Of a stretch of 64,000 nucleotides of DNA, positions 54,350 through 64,000 are shown one piece after another. A program made the position numbers and the translations under genes. The stretch spans positions 153,144 through 217,143 of the forward strand of contig JABWCP010000001.1 of assembly GCA_013360215.1 (NCBI GenBank), read 5' to 3'. This DNA is from a bacterium. GTDB taxonomy: Bacteria > CLD3 > SB21. Each line of letters starts with the position of its first letter. Positions within the stretch are counted from its first letter, which is position 1. The notes beneath the pieces are model-generated. The model was not told the origin of the DNA and did not search any database. It saw only the letters and a program-made list of their open reading frames with translations.

Positions 54350-55822
54350 TCAAGCCAGCGCCGCGCGGAGCGATCCTTCCAATTCGATTATTTCACGGAT
54401 ATTATTGAGAAACCAGGGGTCTATAAATGTGTAGCGGTGAATATCTTCTACCGTCATACCCATCTTGAAACCGTCACGTATGGCGAACATCCGTTGTGAA
54501 TTGGGTACGCGGAGTTTATTGATAACTTCCTGACGATACGCTTCGACGGCCGTTTCATCTGACGCATCTGCCGGCGGATTGTCTTTACCATCTGCGCCAA
54601 GTCCAAATCGCCCGTTTTCGAGCGAACGCAAAGCTTTTTGTAATGACTCTTTAAAGTTACGGCCAATGGCCATCGCCTCACCGACCGATTTCATCTGCAC
54701 ATTGAGCGTTGTATTGGCGCCTTGAAATTTTTCGAAATCCCAACGCGGAATTTTGGTCACTACATAATCAATCGTCGGTTCAAACGATGCCGGGGTTTTT
54801 TTCGTAATATCGTTCGGTATCTCATCTAATGTGTATCCGATAGCAAGTTTGGCGGCGATTTTTGCAATCGGAAACCCTGTTGCTTTGGAGGCTAACGCCG
54901 AACTGCGCGACACACGCGGATTCATCTCGATCACGATCATGTCACCGTTAGCGGGATTAATAGCGAATTGAATATTGGAACCTCCGGTTTCAACACCGAT
55001 TTTACGAATAATCTTCAATGCGGCATCGCGCATTTTCTGATATTCTTTATCCGTCAGTGTTTGCGCCGGTGCGACGGTGATCGAGTCGCCTGTGTGCACG
55101 CCCATCGGATCGAAATTTTCGATCGAACAAACAATGACGACGTTATCGTTTTTATCGCGCATTACTTCCAGTTCATATTCTTTCCACCCGATCACGGATT
55201 CTTCGACGAGCACTTCACTGATCGGACTCGCTGCCAACGCTTTGACGATGAGATCGTTATATTCGTCAATGTTATATGCTACAGCGCCGCCCGTTCCGCC
55301 CAGCGTAAAAGACGGTCTTAAAATAATCGGGTAATCAAATTCGGATACCGCTTCGTTGGCGTCCTGCACTGTACGAACAAATCGTCCTTTGGGTACGTGC
55401 AAGCCGATGCGTTCCATGGCTTCTTTAAAAAGTTCGCGATCTTCGGCTGTTTGAATGGAATCATACTTTGCGCCGATCATTTCGACATTATATTTTTCAA
55501 GCACGCCGGATTTGAAAAGCTCCACCGACGTATTGAGTGCCGTTTGGCCGCCCATAGTCGGTAACAAGGCATCCGGGCGCTCGCGCTCAATTATTTTTTC
55601 AACCATCGCCGGGGTAATCGGTTCGATATAAATACGATCCGCCGTTTCCGGATCGGTCATGATCGTGGCGGGATTACTGTTGATCAGAATTACACGGTAG
55701 CCTTCTTCTTTGAGGGCTCGGCAGGATTGAGTTCCGGAATAGTCAAATTCGCAAGACTGACCTATGACGATCGGCCCGCTACCAATGACTAAAATTGATT
55801 TGATGTCGGTACGTTTGGGCAC
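54350..55822 (-). CDS. carB: Carbamoyl-phosphate synthetase large chain, N-terminal half (split CarB)
   Basis: 490 residues, where a normal CarB has about 1070. It covers the carboxyphosphate-synthesis half: [21 protein letters not shown] at the N-terminus, the ATP-grasp region ([17 protein letters not shown]) and [19 protein letters not shown]. It stops inside the oligomerisation domain just after IDPWFLNNI. The downstream 77 bases do not continue CarB in any frame, so this is not a simple frameshift. Split CarB1/CarB2 genes are established in Methanocaldococcus and Aquifex, with CarB1 of similar length. The CarB2 half and carA are not in the window. Function in arginine and pyrimidine synthesis is inferred on that basis. 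Confidence 0.88.
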   Translation of the reverse strand: MPKRTDIKSILVIGSGPIVIGQSCEFDYSGTQSCRALKEEGYRVILINSNPATIMTDPETADRIYIEPITPAMVEKIIERERPDALLPTMGGQTALNTSVELFKSGVLEKYNVEMIGAKYDSIQTAEDRELFKEAMERIGLHVPKGRFVRTVQDANEAVSEFDYPIILRPSFTLGGTGGAVAYNIDEYNDLIVKALAASPISEVLVEESVIGWKEYELEVMRDKNDNVVIVCSIENFDPMGVHTGDSITVAPAQTLTDKEYQKMRDAALKIIRKIGVETGGSNIQFAINPANGDMIVIEMNPRVSRSSALASKATGFPIAKIAAKLAIGYTLDEIPNDITKKTPASFEPTIDYVVTKIPRWDFEKFQGANTTLNVQMKSVGEAMAIGRNFKESLQKALRSLENGRFGLGADGKDNPPADASDETAVEAYRQEVINKLRVPNSQRMFAIRDGFKMGMTVEDIHRYTFIDPWFLNNIREIIELEGSLRAALA

Positions 55823-55914
55823 AAAATATCCAAGAAATTTTGATATATGTTAAATCTTCGTAATTTATCAAAATTCCTTATTAATGCAAGACTGGCTTTC
55901 ATTTGTGCAGCCTA

Positions 55915-55968
55915 TAAAAAAACTCCCAAAATATCGTATTTTTTAACCTACGACATGTTAGGAGTTTA
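55915..55968 (-). terminator. Terminator of the PQQ-propeller gene
   Basis: Minus-strand AAACTCC/GGAGTTT outer stem with an inner TCGTA/TACGA pair and a TTTTTTT tail, just past the stop at 55995. Confidence 0.7.
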
Positions 55969-55994
55969 AACGAACTCGATGTAGTTGTTTAGAT

Positions 55995-57800
55995 CTATTT
56001 AGCGTTAAAATACTTTAAAAAATTATAATCCGCCGGATTGCTGCGATCCATGGCGATTTGTATCCACGCCCCTTTTTTATTGGCGCCGTAATATTTAATC
56101 CAAGATGAAGCCAATCCGTTTTCATTAAGTCCTAACACTTCATCCACCTGATTTTTATTCACTCCGGCAAAACCCGTCCAAAAATCAGGCAACTGATATT
56201 TTTTTCCAAATTCGGTAGCAAACGACGGATATAAACCCTGAAAACTGCGGAGATCATTGGGACCATAAGCCACTCCGAAAATTTCTTCCGCCTTTAGGAA
56301 ATTATATGTTTCAATACGCGGATCGAATACGGTAGGATTAAATCCAAAATTGATGACCGCACCGCCTTGATCAAGAAATCGGCGAACCAAGCTGTTTTTT
56401 CCACCTTGTAATATCGTATCCGGAAATGCCGCAGAAATCACTACCACTATTGTTTTTGATGCCGAATCCGATTGCGCCGTGATTTCAGCAAAACGATTGG
56501 TATCAATGACAGCATATCCGATATCGGTAAGATAATTTTTTAATCTTACATCCATATTGTTGCTAAACTGAAGCCCTACTTTATCCATCCAAAGCGCAAG
56601 TTTCCGTGTACGTGATTCGACAGGGGTCGGCCTGCCAAACGAAGCATACAGAATACCGCTGTCATTGGTATAAAGCAGCGTTTTGCCTGTAAATACGGGT
56701 GACGAAAACGATTGGATCGGCGTGATCGTACGATGTTCTGAAATTTTCTCACCGGTTTTTGAATTTAAAATATGCATGACACCATCACAACTTTGGGCAT
56801 ACACATGATTATTGATGATCAGGGGTGACGACCATAAAATTTGGCGCGTATTAAATCGCCAGATTTCTTTACCGGTTTTGGCTTCCACGGCATTTACATA
56901 ACGTCCGTCGGATGTTGCCGTCACGGCGATACCTTCACGAATTGCCGCGGTCGAATTGACCCAACTTATTGTATAATCCAAAGACCAAAGTTGTTTACCG
57001 TCTATCGTATTAAAACCATATAAAAATCCATCGCGGCTGCCGATGACACAAACGTCCTCCGACAACGCTGCCGAACTAATCACCGCTTTGCGATCAAAAA
57101 TATACTGTGATTGATCTATGCGTACGCCTTCGGTTTCACTCCTCCATTTCGACTTTCCTGTCGCTGCATCTACTGCATAGACATACCCCATACAATCGCC
57201 AAAATAAATAATCCCGTCTCTGATAACCGGTGTTGAGCGAATCACAGATTCCGCTTTGAATTTCCATTGTACCTTACCGTCACGTAACCGTACACTATGG
57301 AGGTAGCCATCATCACCACCCACGATAATATTTTCGCCCCAAAAAACAGGCGATGAATACCAATAGTCAAACTTCCAATCGTAAGGCAATGCCTTATCAA
57401 AAGCATAACGCCATTTTTCTTTACCGTCACCCGCCGATACACAATACAAATGCTGTGAATTGTCAGTAAAATACAAACGATTGCCTTTTACCGCCGGCGT
57501 AGAATGAATAGCCGAGCCAAAATTACGATTCCATTCTACCGTACCGTCTTTTTCGCGAACTGCATAAAGCGTTCCTTTGGCTGTACCGATATATACATGG
57601 CCGTCCGAAAAAGCTGCTGAACCACGTATGGGGCCGTCTAGTGCAGTACGCCAATCGGGTGTATCATACAGTTTATTCTCAGGCGTGGTGTGGGCCTGAT
57701 TTTTGAGAAACCAATACCCCTCACCTCCGGCCTTCAGTTCTTTCACACACAACGAAATACTGAATACCCAAACCCACAAAAAAATCCCCGCATTTTTCAT
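55995..57800 (-). CDS. Secreted PQQ-like beta-propeller protein with C-terminal amidotransferase-like domain
   Basis: 601 residues from the ATG at 57800, which has a GAGG site; a start 15 bases earlier has none. A signal peptide (IFLWVWVFSISLCVKELKAG) is followed by seven or so PQQ-like blades (repeated KWR/W(R/K)F and YxG(T/D) units, about 45-400). Residues 405-600 form an alpha/beta domain with VVVISAAFPDTI and FLDQGGAVINFG, like the ThuA/class-I-amidotransferase fold. No PQQ ligand need be bound, since such propellers are often scaffolds. It lies 84 bases downstream of lysC, so it may be read from the methionine operon. Function unknown. Confidence 0.8.
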   Translation of the reverse strand: MKNAGIFLWVWVFSISLCVKELKAGGEGYWFLKNQAHTTPENKLYDTPDWRTALDGPIRGSAAFSDGHVYIGTAKGTLYAVREKDGTVEWNRNFGSAIHSTPAVKGNRLYFTDNSQHLYCVSAGDGKEKWRYAFDKALPYDWKFDYWYSSPVFWGENIIVGGDDGYLHSVRLRDGKVQWKFKAESVIRSTPVIRDGIIYFGDCMGYVYAVDAATGKSKWRSETEGVRIDQSQYIFDRKAVISSAALSEDVCVIGSRDGFLYGFNTIDGKQLWSLDYTISWVNSTAAIREGIAVTATSDGRYVNAVEAKTGKEIWRFNTRQILWSSPLIINNHVYAQSCDGVMHILNSKTGEKISEHRTITPIQSFSSPVFTGKTLLYTNDSGILYASFGRPTPVESRTRKLALWMDKVGLQFSNNMDVRLKNYLTDIGYAVIDTNRFAEITAQSDSASKTIVVVISAAFPDTILQGGKNSLVRRFLDQGGAVINFGFNPTVFDPRIETYNFLKAEEIFGVAYGPNDLRSFQGLYPSFATEFGKKYQLPDFWTGFAGVNKNQVDEVLGLNENGLASSWIKYYGANKKGAWIQIAMDRSNPADYNFLKYFNAK

Positions 57801-57884
57801 GACAAACCTCATCATTTAATAACAACAACGGATGTGTTTAGATTAGGTATGAGGTTACGTATTTATTTAAATATTGTTTCGTCG

Positions 57885-59261
57885 TCACGCAACGGCTACG
57901 GTTTTGACGGATGCTCTGTTTTCAAAAAAATCAGCATGCAAGAGCCGCACCGCCGGTGTAAGCTGATGTTCGCGGAGCAGCACCGCCCAGTGATGCCCTG
58001 ATCCCCCTTGTGCGATCGCTTCGACATGAATGGCCTCGGATTGCATCACACCCAATGCTCTTGTCAGGTTGGAAAAATCTTCGGCGATCAAATGACCAAC
58101 CAATGCACACAACGCCCGTCCGGTCTGAAAAGTAATATGCCATGAGGCCGGCAGATGATCGCAAAAATACCGCCAACGTTCATTGGAAGCAGCCGCCAGA
58201 ACAATCCCCCGCTCTGTCGTGTTTACCAATTCAACATCGGTTCCTGTTTCCTGCAACCTTGCAAAAATTTCAGCAAGAATCGGGCTCTTTTGTTCAGGAT
58301 CATTAAATCGTACCGTCATAACTTCCAAACCCCGCTTAAACGCAATCGAACGGACAATCCCTTTTCCTTTGATCGCTTCCCGCGTAATGCATGTACCGGC
58401 ATTGGATGGATTGAATGTGTTAAGCACACGGATTGGAATGTTCTTTTGAATCGCCGGTAACACCGTTTTAGGATGCAATACTTTAGCACCAAACTGCGAC
58501 AACTCCGTAGCTTCATCAAAGCTGACATGCGTCAGTTGACGGGCGACATGCACCAGGCGCGGATCCGTTGTGAGAATACCGTCCACGTCCGTCCATATTT
58601 GTATTTCATCCGCTTTGAGCGCCGCACCCAAAAGTGATGCACTGTAGTCCGAACCGCCGCGACCCAGCGTGGTTGTGTGCCCGTCCGTGGTCGCACCGAG
58701 AAAACCTTGGGTGATCACGATGCCCCTTTCTAAAGCGGGTATGATTTTTTGCTGAACTTGTAACGGCAGCGCATCTGTCTGTGGATGGGCGGCGTTGTAG
58801 GCATTATCCGTTGTTATCACGGTTCGTGCATCCAACCATGAAATGCTTTGACCTGTCTGACGAATCGCCGACAAAGTAAGAACCGATGACCACAATTCAC
58901 CGAACGACAAAAGACGATCATGCGTCCTCGGCGTCACTTCATGCAAAATGGATGCGCCGTTGACACAGCGTTCAAATTCACCGTTAAATCGTTCTAATTG
59001 CTCTTTTTCCTCCGCCGACAAAGTTAGCGTTTGAGCCTCCATTTTGTGTTTATCAATTAATGTTTCTTTTATCTTGCCGATAGCGGCTTCATCACGCCTT
59101 TCGATAGCCTGACTCAGCCGTACAAGTTGATCGGTCACACCGGCACATGCCGAAACCACTACCAGCACCTTGCGTTCAGCGTGGCGTCTGACGATTTCGG
59201 CCACCCGGCGAATCGCACCCGCATCCTGCACAGAAGTACCGCCAAATTTCATAACTATCAT
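57885..59261 (-). CDS. lysC: Aspartate kinase
   Basis: 458 residues. It phosphorylates aspartate, the first step toward lysine, threonine and methionine. The N-terminal nucleotide-binding MKFGGTSVQDAG, the catalytic LGRGGSDYSASLLGAALKADEIQIWTDVDGI and two C-terminal ACT-like regulatory regions (about 320-450) are present. This is a monofunctional enzyme with no homoserine dehydrogenase fused. A GAGG site precedes the ATG. It is the last core gene of the SAM-riboswitch operon, which suggests control by the methionine branch. asd and hom are not in the window. Confidence 0.93.
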   Translation of the reverse strand: MIVMKFGGTSVQDAGAIRRVAEIVRRHAERKVLVVVSACAGVTDQLVRLSQAIERRDEAAIGKIKETLIDKHKMEAQTLTLSAEEKEQLERFNGEFERCVNGASILHEVTPRTHDRLLSFGELWSSVLTLSAIRQTGQSISWLDARTVITTDNAYNAAHPQTDALPLQVQQKIIPALERGIVITQGFLGATTDGHTTTLGRGGSDYSASLLGAALKADEIQIWTDVDGILTTDPRLVHVARQLTHVSFDEATELSQFGAKVLHPKTVLPAIQKNIPIRVLNTFNPSNAGTCITREAIKGKGIVRSIAFKRGLEVMTVRFNDPEQKSPILAEIFARLQETGTDVELVNTTERGIVLAAASNERWRYFCDHLPASWHITFQTGRALCALVGHLIAEDFSNLTRALGVMQSEAIHVEAIAQGGSGHHWAVLLREHQLTPAVRLLHADFFENRASVKTVAVA

Positions 59262-59288
59262 GATATCCTCATAAAATTATAATTGAAT

Positions 59289-60037
59289 TTAAACTAATAC
59301 GGCGCCCCCATTGACGCTGATCGTCGAACCGGTGATATGGCGGCTCAGATCTGATGCCAAAAATAAAACGGCACCGGCCACATCTTCCGAGGACGCAATA
59401 CGACGAATCGGGATACTCTCAATCACGGTTTTTTTGAAACCCGCATCAGAAAAAACTTCGCGGTTAAGATCATTGTCCACCCAACCCGGTGCTACATTAT
59501 TCACTAAAATACCCTGCGGCCCGAGTTCAACGGCTATAGATTTTGTAAACGCAGTGATCGCTCCTTTGGATGCGGCATAATGACTGTGAAATGCTTCCCC
59601 GCGTTGGCCGGCTGTGGACGTGATATTAATAATACGACCGCGTGATTTCATCAAATGCGGAACGGCCGCATTAGTCACGGATAAATAGCTTTGTACATTA
59701 GTGAGATATGTAGCATCCCACACGGATTTATCGGTAAGCCCGATCGGAGCGCGCGTCCAGATACCCGCATTATTAACAAGAATATCCAATCGTCCGAATT
59801 TCAGAATCACCGATTGCACCAATTCTTTGGCTTGCGCGTCATCGCTGACATCCGCACGGATTGCTGCTGATTTTCTACCTAATGCCTGAATGCGATCAAC
59901 TACGCGCCGCGCATTCGCCTCACTGTTTAAATAATTTATGGCTATGTCGGCTCCGGCCTCGGCCAGTAATATCGCCGTGGCGGCTCCGATACCACGCGAA
60001 CCTCCGGTGATCAAGGCAACTTTATCTTTTAACGATA

Positions 60038-60041
<4 letters not shown>
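59289..60041 (-). CDS. Short-chain dehydrogenase/reductase (FabG-like) inside the methionine operon
   Basis: 250 residues. The NADP-binding ITGGSRGIGAATAILLAEAG, NNAGIWT and the catalytic Ser-Tyr-Lys set (INITSTAGQRG, then YAASKG) are complete. It overlaps metX by four bases (ATGA), so translation is coupled. No role for an SDR in methionine synthesis is established. FabG activity is possible, but other fatty-acid genes are absent here. It is probably a dedicated enzyme of the operon or a passenger. Confidence 0.85.
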
Positions 60042-62541
<2,500 letters not shown>

Positions 62542-63747
62542 TTAATGAGCATTGATTGATGAAAAAACGGATCGCGCCGACGCGGGCGTTGCAGGCGTAT
62601 TGTGTTGACACTGACGCAAAGCCGACGCCAAGTCTTCAATCAAATCGGATGTTTCTTCGATACCGACCGATAAGCGTACAATCCGGTCATTGATACCGGC
62701 TTTTTCCCGCAACTCGGCATCCATCGAAGCATGAGACATTGTGGCCGGATGTTCGATCAGGGATTCTACGCCGCCGAGGGACTCCGCCAACGTAAACAAT
62801 TTGGTACCTTTGAGAAGCCGGCGCATAGACTCCGAGTCCCCGTCCAGTTCAAATGAAACCATTCCGCCAAAACCGTATTGCTGACATCGAGCCAAGGCAT
62901 GATTTGGATGTGACGGAAGTCCGGGGTAAAAAACCCGCCGTACCTGGGGATGTTCGGAGAGAAATCGCGCTACCGCCAGCGCATTGCGCTCATGCGCTTG
63001 CATGCGCGCCACAAGAGTTTTGATTCCGCGCAGTACAAGCCAGCAATCAAAAGGCGCCGCACCCAAACCCAATGCGTTGACAAGAAATTTGAGACGCTCG
63101 GCCAAATTTGAGTCCTTGACAACCACGGCACCGCCGACTACATCGCTGTGACCGTTGAGATATTTAGTCGTCGAATGCACGATGATATCGGCTCCCAATT
63201 CAAATGGCCGCTGGAAATACGGTGAGAGAAATGTGTTATCTACAATGGATAAACCTCTTCGTGCACGCGCTATAGCCGTAATCGCTCGGATGTCCACGAT
63301 ATTGAGCAACGGATTGCTTGGCGTTTCGATCCATATTCCGCGCGTTTCAGGCAACCATGCAGCTTCTACCGATTTCAGATCACACATGTCTACATACGTA
63401 ACACGCAGACCAAACAATTCACTGTACGTCCTCAGTAATCTTTCTGTGCCGCCGTAACAATCATGTGTACACAAAATATGATCGCCGCTTTTGAAAAAAT
63501 GCAGCGCCGTCGCGACGGCCGCCATTCCTGTAGCTACGGCACGCGCGCATATCCCACCTTCAAGCGCGGCTATATTTTCTTCCAAAGCCGAGCGCGTCGG
63601 ATTGCCCGAACGCGTATAATCATATCCTTTAGTAAGTCCCGTCTCTTCAAATCGAAATGTCGAAGACGTATAGATCGGTGTGGTGACGCTGTTGTAGGCC
63701 GTATCTTTGTTGACGCCGGCATGGATCGCAGAAGTTCCGAATTTCAT
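62542..63747 (-). CDS. Cystathionine gamma-synthase/lyase-type PLP enzyme
   Basis: 401 residues, a second member of the Cys/Met PLP family. The PLP lysine is in VHSTTKYLNGHSDVVGGAVV. YDYTRSGNPTRSALEENIAALEGG and SLGGVESLIEHPATMSHASM are diagnostic of the gamma-synthase/beta-lyase/gamma-lyase subgroup. The exact reaction (MetB, MetC, MetZ or gamma-lyase) cannot be fixed from sequence. It is the first gene after the SAM riboswitch, with an AAAGGAAC site. Together with MetY it suggests both trans-sulfuration and direct sulfhydrylation. Confidence 0.9.
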   Translation of the reverse strand: MKFGTSAIHAGVNKDTAYNSVTTPIYTSSTFRFEETGLTKGYDYTRSGNPTRSALEENIAALEGGICARAVATGMAAVATALHFFKSGDHILCTHDCYGGTERLLRTYSELFGLRVTYVDMCDLKSVEAAWLPETRGIWIETPSNPLLNIVDIRAITAIARARRGLSIVDNTFLSPYFQRPFELGADIIVHSTTKYLNGHSDVVGGAVVVKDSNLAERLKFLVNALGLGAAPFDCWLVLRGIKTLVARMQAHERNALAVARFLSEHPQVRRVFYPGLPSHPNHALARCQQYGFGGMVSFELDGDSESMRRLLKGTKLFTLAESLGGVESLIEHPATMSHASMDAELREKAGINDRIVRLSVGIEETSDLIEDLASALRQCQHNTPATPASARSVFSSINAH

Positions 63748-63763
63748 GATGTTCCTTTCATTT

Positions 63764-63803
63764 TAAAAAAAATAAGCCTCTCCCGGGAGATTGGAAGAGG
63801 CCT
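63764..63803 (-). terminator. Riboswitch-controlled terminator
   Basis: Minus-strand stem AGAGGC with a 14-base loop, extending outward by further pairs, then TATTTTTTTT. It ends about 17 bases before the first start codon of the methionine operon, as expected of a premature terminator. Confidence 0.85.
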
Positions 63804-63812
63804 AGGCTTCTT

Positions 63813-63946
63813 CTCTCATCTTTCCCGAAACCAATACCGTTCGGTATCGGCGGGCAGGATGCGGCACCGGGCATGCACAGGACGTCACTATGCATCGGTT
63901 GCCAAGGCTTCACAGGGCCTGATCCCTCAGCCTTTCGCGATAAGAG
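63813..63946 (-). ncRNA. SAM-I (S-box) riboswitch
   Basis: The conserved S-box core is plain on the minus strand: CTTATCGCGAAAGGCTGAGG, then GGCCCTGTGAAGCCTTGGCAACC. P1 is a perfect 8-bp helix between 63939-63946 and 63813-63820 (CTCTTATC/GATGAGAG). The 3' strand of P1 can alternatively pair (GAGA with TCTC at 63787-63790, plus GAAG/CTTC), giving an antiterminator when SAM is low. This explains control of the whole metB-like/metY/metX/SDR/lysC operon. Confidence 0.95.
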
Positions 63947-63970
63947 TGTATGTCGTTGGTTGTTTAAGTC

Positions 63971-64000
63971 ATTTTATTCTTTGTTTGAGTGTAAAACAAA
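63971..64000 (-). promoter_or_regulatory. Promoter of the methionine operon
   Basis: Minus-strand TTTGTTT, 17-base spacer, TAAAATG, just upstream of the riboswitch and at the window edge. Confidence 0.4.

Overview
The window looks like chromosome from a Gram-negative, respiring bacterium on the Bacteroidota/Chlorobiota/Calditrichota (FCB) side of the tree. The supporting evidence is a class II (B12-dependent) ribonucleotide reductase, a type-B succinate dehydrogenase in the order C-A-B, giant two-component-propeller histidine kinases, RsbU-type phosphatases, TonB/AgmX-type C-terminal domains, and promoters that read CTTG-N20-TAnnTTG, close to the Bacteroidota consensus. The lineage is an inference; no rRNA gene is present. 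There is one tRNA gene, tRNA-Arg(TCT), one riboswitch (SAM-I), and no insertion sequence, CRISPR array or phage module.

Layout. 1-1134 is the truncated end of an AT-rich AAA/OLD-like ATPase gene. 1303-4706 is nrdJ with its terminator, promoter and a long structured leader. 5079-8707 is the sdhCAB operon, followed by a secreted protein with four copies of an unrecognised domain. 10.6-18.1 kb holds fatty-acid beta-oxidation genes (acyl-CoA dehydrogenase, FadB/FadJ-like fusion) mixed with a GAF/PP2C phosphatase, a MoxR ATPase and a 52-residue MshEN-like protein. An acylating aldehyde dehydrogenase with a microcompartment-style C-terminal tail (18.2-19.7 kb) and a CorC/HlyC membrane protein follow.

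21.1-29.3 kb is a tightly packed minus-strand run: RsbU-like phosphatase, STAS antagonist, RsbW-like kinase, PHP hydrolase, AroA, Gfo/Idh/MocA oxidoreductase and a patatin-like protein that lacks the nucleophile serine. 30.4-40.6 kb is mixed housekeeping and regulation: quinone oxidoreductase, ECF-like sigma factor with an AgmX-type partner, a glycogen-binding domain protein, EF-P, AccB, a histidine kinase, the tRNA, a TonB-like protein, a BaiN/HI0933 flavoprotein, a lipoprotein and an FGGY kinase.

40.8-54.3 kb is the most unusual part: four consecutive histidine kinases of 1057-1164 residues, three of them with 14 Reg_prop motifs, in one overlapping operon with no response regulator or transport gene. 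Upstream lies a half-length carB (split carbamoyl-phosphate synthetase), then a PQQ-propeller protein. The right end (57.9-64.0 kb) is a methionine/aspartate-family operon (metB-like, metY, metX, an SDR, lysC) under a SAM-I riboswitch with its own terminator.

A recurring theme is regulation. Eleven promoter-like sites share a (G)CTTGnnn element and a -10 box 16-17 bases downstream, and several hairpin terminators are shared by, or sit inside the ends of, convergent genes. No complete new system is proven. The best candidates for new biology are the four-kinase array, the aldehyde dehydrogenase tail, the four-repeat secreted protein, the nucleophile-less patatin and the sigma/AgmX pair.
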